Below, piece by piece: positions 17,604 to 25,707 of a stretch of DNA of 64,000 bases (within the stretch, counting starts at the first letter, position 1; every line of letters begins with the position of its first letter). Both the position numbers and the translations under genes were made by a program. The notes under the pieces are model-generated. The model worked only from the letters and a program-made list of their open reading frames with translations. It searched no databases and was not told the origin of the DNA. The DNA lies in NCBI GenBank assembly GCA_014381825.1, contig JACNKX010000053.1, positions 62,001 to 126,000 of the forward strand, read 5' to 3'. This DNA is from Planctomycetota bacterium (lineage in GTDB: Bacteria; Planctomycetota; Planctomycetia; Pirellulales; Pirellulaceae).

Positions 17604-18788
17604 TTAACGCGTCGGATTCTCGTACCAAATCACGCCAAGATTCGCTCGCTCTTCGCATGTAACCAGATCAAGATCACCGTCTTGATCCAGGTCAAGCATT
17701 TCGATCCGATCGAATTTTATCCCGTCAGGGCCACTGATCTCGTGGTCTTTCCATATATCGGCCTCATCGCGCGATAACCATCGCACGCCTGACTTGCTTC
17801 CGTTTGCGCTTTCGCAAGTGAAGATGACATCGGAATTGCCGTCCAGATTGACGTCCGTTATTGCGATGCCCTTGCCAGTGCCACAGTTCGCAGGCATCGG
17901 GATGTCCGTGAGGCTCCACTCAGGAGGTGACAACATCGCAATCCCATTGCCGCGGCATGTCGCGAATACTGAATTGTGATAATCACTCCCTTTGTTGCCG
18001 ACGGCGAGGAACATCACTTCGCGATCTGACGCACCGAGTCGACGCGTGTTCCAAGGCCGATCGTCCGAAGCGTTTTCGTTTCCTGGATTCTCTAGCCACA
18101 GCACGCCACGATTGGGACCCTTTCGATCGGAGACGAGAACATCTTGGTCGCCATCACGATCCATGTCGCGAGCGATCAGCGACATGATCCAACCTGCATC
18201 GTAGAGTCGGTGGTACTTCCAGGCGGCGAGGTCATGCGGATTGGCAGGCGCTTCTAACCAACCGACGGATGCGTTTGGCCCTTTGGAACTGACAACTAGA
18301 TCGATACCATGTCGCCAATCGACTTGCATCGGAAGACAAAACATCCACATCTGGTTGTTGTCTGCGCAGGGAATTTTCTCAGTTTGCCACGCATCTCCTT
18401 TGAGATAGTTGGCGGGAGCATTCGGTGCCCAATGAATGAAAATGTTTCGAGTCTTGCCCTCGCAGCTGCTGACAACGTCCATTGCTCCGTCGCCATCAAT
18501 GTCCGCAAAGACGGCATCCTCTGGAGACTTCACGTTGCCAACGGTCACAGCGGGCCAAGGTTGCTTTGATGTTTTGGGGCCAGGATTAAGATAGGCGCGA
18601 ATCACGCCGCCTTCTTCCCAACCTGTCGCGAGATCCATCAAACCGTCGCCGTTCACATCGGCGATACGAACTCCGTCTGCGCCTCGGGAAGAGGCATCGA
18701 TCGTATGGCGAGCCCAAGGCGCGGCCAACGCGATTGTGCTCCAGAGGTTGCCGAGAGCGAGTGATACCAAAACGATGCGAGCTGGCAT
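17604..18788 (-). CDS. Secreted FG-GAP/VCBS repeat protein
   Basis: 394 residues from ATG 18788, which has AAGGTGA upstream and yields a signal peptide (MPARIVLVSLALGNLW). Five calcium-binding loops of the DxDxDG type recur along the chain: DVNGDGLMD, DIDGDGAMD, DMDRDGDQD, DVNLDGNSD and DLDQDGDLD, marking FG-GAP blades of a beta-propeller. An in-frame extension of about 108 codons upstream was rejected. Such proteins are surface-exposed binding or structural modules; ligand unknown. It converges on the PQQ-like gene. Confidence 0.85.
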   Translation of the reverse strand: MPARIVLVSLALGNLWSTIALAAPWARHTIDASSRGADGVRIADVNGDGLMDLATGWEEGGVIRAYLNPGPKTSKQPWPAVTVGNVKSPEDAVFADIDGDGAMDVVSSCEGKTRNIFIHWAPNAPANYLKGDAWQTEKIPCADNNQMWMFCLPMQVDWRHGIDLVVSSKGPNASVGWLEAPANPHDLAAWKYHRLYDAGWIMSLIARDMDRDGDQDVLVSDRKGPNRGVLWLENPGNENASDDRPWNTRRLGASDREVMFLAVGNKGSDYHNSVFATCRGNGIAMLSPPEWSLTDIPMPANCGTGKGIAITDVNLDGNSDVIFTCESANGSKSGVRWLSRDEADIWKDHEISGPDGIKFDRIEMLDLDQDGDLDLVTCEERANLGVIWYENPTR

Positions 18789-18804
18789 GAAAGTCACCTT
18801 GTAG

Positions 18805-18823
18805 GACGGAGCGGCACTCCGTC
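18805..18823. repeat. Short palindromic repeat upstream of FG-GAP gene
   Basis: GACGGAG and CTCCGTC are perfect inverted arms round a 5-base loop, in the leader of the FG-GAP gene, 17 bp before its ATG. It resembles dispersed REP-type elements, but no second copy was found in this window. In the transcript it could mask the ribosome site. Confidence 0.4.
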
Positions 18824-18849
18824 TCTGGCGAACCCAGGCTTGGATTAGC

Positions 18850-19248
18850 TTAAGCCAGTGCCCTACGCTCGTTCGACGGGTTATAACTTCGCCCGCACTT
18901 TTCACAAGCACTGTGAGGAGCGCCTCCTTCGCCGGCTCGCCAGACGTGATCGCAGGGGCCATTCGGCTTCTCGCTGGCGAGCCCGCACTTATGACAAACC
19001 TCTGGCGGGAAACCTCCCAACGCGCCGTCGAACTCATGTTCGCAGCCGTTGTCGAGTCGCTTCTCGTTGGTTTCCACGCGTGCCTGTCGTCTTGCATCAC
19101 CGTGTGCGACAAGTTCGTCCAGTTCTTTATTCAATGACCGATCCGAAACCATCCCAAGCAGGGTTTTTCCGAGCTGAATCAGAAAGTACAAAATGATTCC
19201 GGCGGGAATCATTGAGAGCATTGAAATGAAGAAATATTGCTTGAACAT
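18850..19248 (-). CDS. Small membrane protein with two cysteine/histidine clusters
   Basis: 132 residues. One N-terminal membrane helix (about 5-32) is followed by a short coiled stretch and two metal-binding-like clusters: CEHEFDG...CHKCGLAS and CDHVW...CEKCGRS, each of the form C-x-H with a later C-x2-C. That pattern suggests two zinc knuckles on the cytoplasmic face. I do not recognise the family. It is followed by the FG-GAP gene about 60 bp on. Start ATG 19248 is the only good candidate. Confidence 0.7.
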   Translation of the reverse strand: MFKQYFFISMLSMIPAGIILYFLIQLGKTLLGMVSDRSLNKELDELVAHGDARRQARVETNEKRLDNGCEHEFDGALGGFPPEVCHKCGLASEKPNGPCDHVWRAGEGGAPHSACEKCGRSYNPSNERRALA

Positions 19249-19419
19249 AGATTGACTGTCGAATGTGAGTGAAAGAGTTTCAGCATCTCTCGCATCGGCG
19301 AGACTCGTGCGGTCATTCTATTGTATACGCGGAATCAGAATTTCTAGCCCGCACTTTGCCACGACGATATGTCATTTTCTGGCAGCCGGTGCGGTTATGA
19401 CGGCTGGCGCCTCGGTCCG

Positions 19420-19548
19420 CTATTCGCCGATCGAGGTGTTCCTCCGAAGATAACCCAAAGAAACGAAGAATTCGTCGAGTGCGACGAGCGTCGCATTAAA
19501 GTACTTGTTTTCGCTGCGCCCATAGTTAAAGAAGCCATGAGGTTGGGC
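19420..19548 (-). pseudogene. C-terminal remnant of the esterase gene beyond an in-frame stop
   Basis: In the same frame as the esterase at 19549-20346, directly after its TAG, the sequence encodes AQPHGFFNYGRSENKYFN and then a DEFFVSLGYL helix, ending at a TAG at 19420-19422. This is the expected C-terminal end of the family, including the catalytic His in PHGFF. The 43 codons are therefore a fossil or readthrough extension, not a separate gene. Confidence 0.7.
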
Positions 19549-20346
19549 CTAGTAGCCCACCAGTTCGCAACGATTTCCTACTTTCTTCATGGCTGAAGTG
19601 AACTGTTTCGCTGTCTTGTACGGAACCTTTGTGTCGCCCTTGCCGTGAAAGATGATCGTCGGCGGTACACCTGCTTTCATGTGGTGATAGGGCGATAGCT
19701 CTTTCGGATCGACACCCATTCGGTCAGGCAGTGTGGGCATTGTTTCAGCGGGCAGCGGATCTTCGCCATCGATCTGCGCCAGCACGAGCGCTGGGTTGAA
19801 GAGCGCCATCACGTTGGGCTTCGCGCTGATCGAGAGATCATCGTTCGAATCGTCAAAGCCAGTGAGAACACCGGTACAGCCCGCAAGGTGGCCGCCCGCC
19901 GAGCCGCCACCAGCAGCGAGTCGATTCGGATCGACGCCTAGCTGTTTCGCTTCTTTACGAATCCAACGAATTGCCGACTTCGCGTCCGCCACGCACTCTT
20001 TCGCCTTGGTGTTATGCCGAGTCAACACACGATAGTCGGCGGTCATCGCGACCATGCCGCGCGAAGCGAGATACTTGCAATGTTGTTCGAATTGCTTTGG
20101 CGTGCCGGCTTTCCAACCACCGCCGAAGAAGAATACGGCGACCGGTCGCTGGTCAGTCGGCTTGTGATCATCGGGATTGTAGATGTAGATATTCAGAGAG
20201 ACATCGCCGACCGTTTTGTAGACTTCAACCTTGGCCCCGTCGAGCTGCGGAGGATAGTTGGGAGGTTTTTTCTGTTGCTTTTGAGCGTCTGCCGCACTGC
20301 AGAAGGAAAGTGCAAGCGTGAAGGTGAGCAATAGTCGAAAGTTCAT
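19549..20346 (-). CDS. Alpha/beta hydrolase (esterase/lipase), truncated by an in-frame stop
   Basis: 265 residues with a signal peptide (to about AAADAQ, residue 21). FFFGGGWKAG is the oxyanion HGG-like motif and GGGSAGGHLA holds the nucleophile Ser; FHGKGDTKVPY supplies the catalytic Asp. The family's catalytic His normally lies in a following PHGFF-type motif, which is present in this frame but only after the TAG at 19549-19551. As it stands the protein lacks the His and about 42 residues, so it is probably inactive. A single base change (GAG or similar to TAG) would explain it. Sulfatase genes on both sides suggest a catabolic context. Confidence 0.75.
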   Translation of the reverse strand: MNFRLLLTFTLALSFCSAADAQKQQKKPPNYPPQLDGAKVEVYKTVGDVSLNIYIYNPDDHKPTDQRPVAVFFFGGGWKAGTPKQFEQHCKYLASRGMVAMTADYRVLTRHNTKAKECVADAKSAIRWIRKEAKQLGVDPNRLAAGGGSAGGHLAGCTGVLTGFDDSNDDLSISAKPNVMALFNPALVLAQIDGEDPLPAETMPTLPDRMGVDPKELSPYHHMKAGVPPTIIFHGKGDTKVPYKTAKQFTSAMKKVGNRCELVGY

Positions 20347-20388
20347 CGTTCGATCCCTTGGAGCGTTGGAATTATGCTCGCTGCGTTT

Positions 20389-21840
20389 TTACTCGTAATC
20401 TTTCTCGGCCAGACTGTCACGACATGATTGCCGCCAGTCGTCGAGCGTCGCTACCATCTTGCTGACAAGATCGGGATGCTCTCGCGCGATGTCGTTGTGC
20501 TCAGCCCGATCCGCTTGCAGATCAAACAGCATAAACGATTTCGGATCGAGTTTGGAGAGTTTTTCATCAGGCTTCTCTCGCTTTCCACCTTTCAACTCGC
20601 GAACAACTTTGTAGCGATTGTCGACCAGCGTTAGTTGACCACTCGACTCGAAGGCGATTGGTTTGGGACGAGCTTTCATGCTACCAGCAAAAAGCGGTAG
20701 CAGGCTGACACCGTCGACCGGTCGATCGCCGGCAGGTGCGGCACCAATCGCCGCGAGAATAGTAGGAAGGTAGTCGCTTGTGACCGCAGGGACCTTCGTC
20801 GTGCTACCTGCTTGAATCTCTGCAGGCCATTCGGCAAGTCCTGGTACACGCACGCCGCCTTCAAACAAGCTGCGTTTTCGGCCGCGCAATCCGCCTGATG
20901 AACCAGGGGCCTGCTCGTTGCCCTCTGGGCCATTATCCGAGCAGAATAGAACTAGCGTGTTGTCTGCGACGCTCAGCTCTCGCAGTACGGATCTCAACCG
21001 ACCAACTTGTTCGTCTAAGGCAGTGATGCAGCCGTAGTAATGTTGCTTGAATTTGTCATGCTCGGCATACATCTTGGTGTGCTTCGGCCCCGCCACAACA
21101 GGAAGATGAGGAGCGTGGAACCAAACGACGGTGAAGAAAGGTTTCTTGTGAGACGCAGCGTTTCGGATGAAAGGAATCGCTCGATCCATGATGATGCGTG
21201 AGTCGTCACCGCGCAAGGAATCCGTGACCTTCGCGCCATTCGACCAGTACGAAGTACCATAGGCGCTCGCATTCGAGGCATCGATCACGGGGTCCCACCA
21301 GTGTTTCCCTTTCTCACCGTTTGGCCGGAGTAGAGGATCCCAGGTCGGAACTTTCGATTCTGTCGAAAAGCACTCGTCAAAGCCATTCTCCCATGGTGGC
21401 GAATAGTTCTGAACATTCTTTGGACCGCCTCGGTTTGCATCTTTCTCGGTCGTGGTCAGCGTTCCAAGATGCCACTTACCAAAGTGTCCCGTTGCATAGC
21501 CATGTTCTTTGAGTAACTTGGCAAGCGTTAACTCCTTCGATCGCATATGTCCCGTATTGGCGAAGAAGACTCCGTATCGATACGGATGTCTTCCCGTGAT
21601 CGCACTTCCGCGAGTCGGACTGCAAACCGGAGCCGCGGCGTAGAACCGCTCGAACCGCAATCCAGACTTGGCCATCTTATCCAAGTGTGGTGTCTGAATG
21701 ATCTTCCCACCGTTGAAGCCAACATCGCCCCAGCCGAGGTCATCTGCCATCATCAACACGATGTTGGGGCGCTCAGCGGCGTGGACTTTGGCTGATGCGC
21801 AAAGTACGAGTAGCAAGCAGCCGAAAAGGAAGCGAGGCAT
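20389..21840 (-). CDS. Formylglycine-dependent sulfatase (arylsulfatase A-like), secreted
   Basis: 483 residues with a signal peptide (to about residue 22). Metal Asp pair in IVLMMADDLGWGDVG, Cys73 in APVCSPTRGSAITGRHPYR, GHFGKWHLG, and HAPHLP and FCSDNGPEG blocks; all active-site motifs appear intact. It desulfates an organic sulfate ester, probably polysaccharide, outside the cytoplasm. It lies just upstream of the broken esterase, with 42 bp between, so the two were likely one operon. Confidence 0.92.
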   Translation of the reverse strand: MPRFLFGCLLLVLCASAKVHAAERPNIVLMMADDLGWGDVGFNGGKIIQTPHLDKMAKSGLRFERFYAAAPVCSPTRGSAITGRHPYRYGVFFANTGHMRSKELTLAKLLKEHGYATGHFGKWHLGTLTTTEKDANRGGPKNVQNYSPPWENGFDECFSTESKVPTWDPLLRPNGEKGKHWWDPVIDASNASAYGTSYWSNGAKVTDSLRGDDSRIIMDRAIPFIRNAASHKKPFFTVVWFHAPHLPVVAGPKHTKMYAEHDKFKQHYYGCITALDEQVGRLRSVLRELSVADNTLVLFCSDNGPEGNEQAPGSSGGLRGRKRSLFEGGVRVPGLAEWPAEIQAGSTTKVPAVTSDYLPTILAAIGAAPAGDRPVDGVSLLPLFAGSMKARPKPIAFESSGQLTLVDNRYKVVRELKGGKREKPDEKLSKLDPKSFMLFDLQADRAEHNDIAREHPDLVSKMVATLDDWRQSCRDSLAEKDYE

Positions 21841-21996
21841 CGAGATTCTCCAGACGCGGATAATTTGCCGTATGGTGGCTGAAGCATTCGCCCAAGTATC
21901 GTCGAGCCACTGACCGCGGTCAATTCAGCTCATTTCCGCGACGTCGAGGTGAGTCAGCGACCGACGATCGGTATTGTCGTCGTGGCCCAGCAACTT

Positions 21997-22572
21997 TCAT
22001 TCAGTTCGTTGACCAACAGAAGATACGATGACGCAGCGATCATCTGCCGCGTTCAAATGGCTTGCGATCAGTTCGATTAGCTCCTCGCGGCGAATCGGCT
22101 TGGTGGCGTAGGCATCACAGCCTGCGTCGAGGCACTTCTCGCTATCACCCGTCATGGCGAACGCGGTCAATGCGATGATTGGTACTTGATAGCCGAGTTG
22201 CCGAAGTTGCCGCGTCGCGGCATAGCCGTCCATAACCGGCATTTGCATGTCCATCAGTATCAAGTCGAACGGTCGCCCGTCAGAGGTCGCGTTCGTCGCC
22301 AAGTCACACGCCATCTCTCCGTGATCGGCGATGCTGACCTCTAGCCCGGCCTTTCTTAAGATAAACGCGATCAGTCGTTGGTTATCTGGCCCGTCCTCGG
22401 CCAACAATACCCGCCCAGATAACGTCTCGTTTCGATTCTTACCTTGCTGCAGTACCGCAGCTACGGCACCATATGCTTTGACCTCGTCGAACATTTCGAC
22501 GCCATCTAATGGACCAGTGGCGATGCTGATCGAGCAAATGGTACCTCGCCCTAGTTTGCTATTTAACATCAC
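21997..22572 (-). CDS. Receiver half of a hybrid histidine kinase split by stop codons
   Basis: 191 residues from GTG 22572. It begins with the last strand of a HATPase domain (LNSKLGRGTICSISI), then an intact receiver domain (VLLAEDGPDNQRL, phospho-Asp in PFDLILMDMQMPVMDG, ALTAFAM, ATKPIRREEL with the Lys). The preceding kinase gene (22660-24048) is in the same frame, so this is its C-terminal half. Between them the frame reads two stops but also GHGLGLTIPRRLAEIL, the end of the ATP lid region. Alone it might survive as a free receiver, but more likely the gene is a pseudogene. Confidence 0.7.
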   Translation of the reverse strand: MMLNSKLGRGTICSISIATGPLDGVEMFDEVKAYGAVAAVLQQGKNRNETLSGRVLLAEDGPDNQRLIAFILRKAGLEVSIADHGEMACDLATNATSDGRPFDLILMDMQMPVMDGYAATRQLRQLGYQVPIIALTAFAMTGDSEKCLDAGCDAYATKPIRREELIELIASHLNAADDRCVIVSSVGQRTE

Positions 22573-22659
22573 CCCACCACCGAGTATCTCGGCGAGTCTG
22601 CGTGGAATCGTAAGGCCAAGCCCGTGCCCGCGCTAGGCTCGCGTTTTTTTAGGCTCGTC
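22573..22659 (-). other. Degenerate junction with in-frame stops in the hybrid kinase
   Basis: Downstream of the TAA at 22660-22662 the same frame continues with a second stop TAG at 22633-22635, then GHGLGLTIPRR, the G2 box of the ATPase domain with Thr replaced by His. The 17-codon block between TCGCGG and this box has about the length of the normal F-box segment but a garbled sequence with an A7 run. Confidence 0.65.
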
Positions 22660-24048
22660 TTACTTATACGGTCGTAAACGCCGCGAGAGCGCCTCCTCGG
22701 TCATCCCCACTCCTGTATCAACAACGTCGAAACGAAGCATTGGTGGTGCGCTGTCGCAGTCGACCAGCGTCGTTCTTATTACCACACTCCCAGATTCTGT
22801 GAACTTGATAGCATTCCCGACAACATTGGTCAAGATTTGCCGAAGTCGAGTCGGATCGGTTTGAATTGTCCGAGGAATCGCGCCGTCGAAATGAAGCTCT
22901 AGCGGCAACGCCTTCTCGTCTGCTCGCACACGCATTAACGAAGCGACGTCTTCGATGAGGTCACGCGGCGAAACGAGTTCTTGCTCCAATTCGACCTTTC
23001 CGGCTTCGATCTTCGAGAGATCGAGAATGTCGTTGATGATCTCCAGTAGATGCTCACCGTTACGCTTGATCGTGCTCGCGGCATCAATCGGGCAAATCTC
23101 GTTGCGCGGATTGAGCAGCAAACCTGCGAAGCCTATTATCGCCGTCATCGGCGTACGGATTTCATGGCTCATATTCGCGAGGAACTCGCTCTTCGCCAGG
23201 CTCGCGCGTTCGGCTTGTTCACGAAGCGAGTTTGCAAGTTCGGACTGCGATTCAAGTTCAATGATGAGCCGTTCTGATTTCGCCAACTCGCCCTGCAAGC
23301 GTTCGCGCTCAGCGATCTCTTGTTCTAACGCACGCTTTTTGTCGGAGAGCCGCAGTGTCTTCCCGCGCAGCGCGGCTTCAGCCTCCGTCTTGGCTTGCAG
23401 CTCTACATTAGTCTCCTGATACAGTCGCATCCATATTGCAGTAATCAACAGAACGACGACGGCGATTATTAGACAACTCGTATAGGCTCGTGTATCGATG
23501 CCTTGCCGGAGTTGCTCGACGTGCGAGTTGACCGATTTTACGGCCAGCTTTAATCCCGCATCATACGCTTCTTTTGGGCCTTTATATTCTGGGCTTAACA
23601 GAAGGGCGTGCGCCTTATCGAGGTCTCCGGTACGCACAAGATTGAATGATTCACGCTCCATCCGAATCAGTTCTTGGTTGGCCACAGAGACCGATCGGAT
23701 TTGCTCTGAGAATTCTGCAAAGATGGACGTCGGAGTCGCCAAGGCGGCATCCAGCTTTGGTACCGTCAGATCGTAACGATCCTGCCACGACAGATCTCCC
23801 GTCGCAGCTGCCATTCTGGCCGACATCGTCAGAACTTCATCAAAGTAGATGATCTCCCCGTGAGCCTGCTCAAGAGCCCGGATCTCTCTGGAGGACTCTT
23901 TCAAGTGTTGGCGAGTCGAGAACAGGTGGATGATCAGGAGCGTCGCGCAAGCTGAAGTGGCAATCAGCCCTATCGCAAGCGAGAATCGGCCCGCCACTGC
24001 TTCGTTCGTTGGCTGTCTCGGCTCCTCGCACTCGTGCGTTATACGCAA
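22660..24048 (-). CDS. Hybrid histidine kinase, sensor and kinase part, truncated in the ATPase domain
   Basis: 462 residues from TTG 24048 (AAAGGA about 8 nt upstream). Order: TM1 (21-43), extracytoplasmic four-helix-like sensor (44-188), TM2 (190-207), coiled coil (210-290), HisKA with His295 in SHEIRTPM, then HATPase with N-box NVVGNAIKF and G1 DTGVGM. The chain stops after RRLRPYK at a TAA, before the G2 box, so ATP binding should fail. The rest of the protein follows in the same frame at 21997-22572. The ligand is unknown. Confidence 0.75.
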   Translation of the reverse strand: MRITHECEEPRQPTNEAVAGRFSLAIGLIATSACATLLIIHLFSTRQHLKESSREIRALEQAHGEIIYFDEVLTMSARMAAATGDLSWQDRYDLTVPKLDAALATPTSIFAEFSEQIRSVSVANQELIRMERESFNLVRTGDLDKAHALLLSPEYKGPKEAYDAGLKLAVKSVNSHVEQLRQGIDTRAYTSCLIIAVVVLLITAIWMRLYQETNVELQAKTEAEAALRGKTLRLSDKKRALEQEIAERERLQGELAKSERLIIELESQSELANSLREQAERASLAKSEFLANMSHEIRTPMTAIIGFAGLLLNPRNEICPIDAASTIKRNGEHLLEIINDILDLSKIEAGKVELEQELVSPRDLIEDVASLMRVRADEKALPLELHFDGAIPRTIQTDPTRLRQILTNVVGNAIKFTESGSVVIRTTLVDCDSAPPMLRFDVVDTGVGMTEEALSRRLRPYK

Positions 24049-24462
24049 GTTCGCATTCCTTTTACTATGGTTCTTCGCTTAGCACCGGTCGCTCGTCTTT
24101 CACTGCACGCGCGCAATCGTGCCAACACAACTCTACGTCATAATTTGCCAACTGATCTGCCGTTTTTATCGATTGTGTCGGGCTTGCGTCGGCTAGGCGG
24201 ATCGGCGTAGTGGCCTAGGCCGAAGCGATGGCGATTTGCGAGCAACGTCTGATTTGCTGTGCCGACGATCTTGGGGGTGAGTCGGTCGAAAAACTAGCGG
24301 TTTCGCTGAAGTTCTTGGATCTCGACTCAACACACAGGCGTACATTGGCTCTTTAAGTTCTCTCAGGTTTCTGTTACTTTCTAGCCTTCGTTCTTAGGGT
24401 CTTGCCTGTGGGGCTACGGGCTCTTGCGGTCATCCATCATTCTCAATCATCAGGAATATCCA
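24049..24462. other. Divergent intergenic region
   Basis: This 414-bp stretch separates the hybrid kinase (minus) and desaturase (plus) genes. It holds a 10-bp palindrome GGCCTAGGCC at 24212-24221, with a related GGCTAGGC 21 bp before it, which could be a regulator site. No coding frame or RNA gene is recognised. Confidence 0.4.
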
Positions 24463-25641
24463 TTGTCTGCTGTAGCTGAAACCATTACGGGAGATGGCGA
24501 GTCACACTGTCAGATCGAGTCGACGCAAACTGAGAAGGCACCACCGTTGCCTACGAAACAGCAGGTTTTGGCGGCAATTCCGGAGGACTGTTTTGAACGC
24601 AGTCTGATTAAATCATCGATCTACCTGTTCGCATCACTGACGTTAACCCTGGGACCTGGATTTGCAGCCTACTTCTTTTTGCCGCTGACTTGGGCTTGGC
24701 TGCCGGTGTGGATCGGTTATGCGATGTTCACGGGGACCGCTGCGACGGGATGCTGGGTGGTCGCTCACGAATGTGGGCACCGAGCCTATACTCGCCACAA
24801 CTGGCTCCAAGATATCATCGGTTACACGCTGCATTCGGCGTTGCTGGTCCCTTATTTCTCTTGGCAACGCAGTCATGCGTTGCATCACGCTCGAACGAAT
24901 CATTTGGATGAAGGCGAGACTCACGTCCCACTTCGCGATACGACGAAAGCAGGCAAAGCGTGGGCCAGGTGGCAGAATGCGATCGGTGACGAGGCGTTTG
25001 CGATCTTCAACATGCTTGTGAAGTTTCTCATTGGCTGGCCGCTCTATCTGGCGACAGGAGCCAGTGGTGGACCTTCGCGTGGCATGACCAATCACTTTTG
25101 GCCGGCGAAACCTTTTTCTGCGGTGATGTTTCCGGGGAAGTGGCGCGCCAAAGTGTGGATTTCGACGCTTGGTGTTCTTGCCACCCTGGCCGTCCTTGGT
25201 TGGTGGGCGTATGCGGTGGGATCGATCTTGCCGGTATTAGCCTTGTATGTCGGGCCTTACTTGTTCGTGAACTTCTGGTTAGTACTTTACACATGGTTAC
25301 AACACACCGATGTCGACGTGCCACACTTTGAAGATGAGGAATGGTCTTGGGTACTCGGCGCGTTTATGACCATCGATCGACCCTACGGTCCTGTGCTTGA
25401 CTTCTTACACCATCGAATTGGAAGCACGCACGTCGCCCATCACATCGACGCGCGCATCCCTCATTACAATGCGAAGCGAGCGACAGAAGCGGTGAAGAGT
25501 GCGTTTCCTGATCTTTATCTTTACGATCCGACGCCCATCTACAAAGCGCTGTGGCGCATTTCGAAGAATTGTAACGTCGTTTCGCAAGTCGATTTCGGCT
25601 GGAAATACGCCGTCGAAGAGGGCAGCAATTATTCGGCCTAG
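24463..25641 (+). CDS. Plant-type (omega-6/delta-12-like) membrane fatty acid desaturase
   Basis: 392 residues from TTG 24463, where AGGAA lies 7 nt upstream; another TTG 13 codons earlier is possible. The three iron-binding histidine boxes are clear: HECGH, HALHH (in the S-HALHHARTNH segment), and HVAHH near the C-terminus. Hydrophobic stretches around residues 55-95 and 225-285 fit the usual four membrane helices. The box pattern and spacing resemble FAD2-type acyl-lipid desaturases of plants, cyanobacteria and some bacteria rather than the DesA/OLE1 type. It likely introduces a double bond into membrane lipid acyl chains, as in cold adaptation. Confidence 0.85.
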   Translation: MSAVAETITGDGESHCQIESTQTEKAPPLPTKQQVLAAIPEDCFERSLIKSSIYLFASLTLTLGPGFAAYFFLPLTWAWLPVWIGYAMFTGTAATGCWVVAHECGHRAYTRHNWLQDIIGYTLHSALLVPYFSWQRSHALHHARTNHLDEGETHVPLRDTTKAGKAWARWQNAIGDEAFAIFNMLVKFLIGWPLYLATGASGGPSRGMTNHFWPAKPFSAVMFPGKWRAKVWISTLGVLATLAVLGWWAYAVGSILPVLALYVGPYLFVNFWLVLYTWLQHTDVDVPHFEDEEWSWVLGAFMTIDRPYGPVLDFLHHRIGSTHVAHHIDARIPHYNAKRATEAVKSAFPDLYLYDPTPIYKALWRISKNCNVVSQVDFGWKYAVEEGSNYSA

Positions 25642-25707
25642 CGCATGCGGGTCGCAATTAACCGCATAGGCCCGATAAGGCGGTGACGCGGCCTGACTAA
25701 TCGATCG

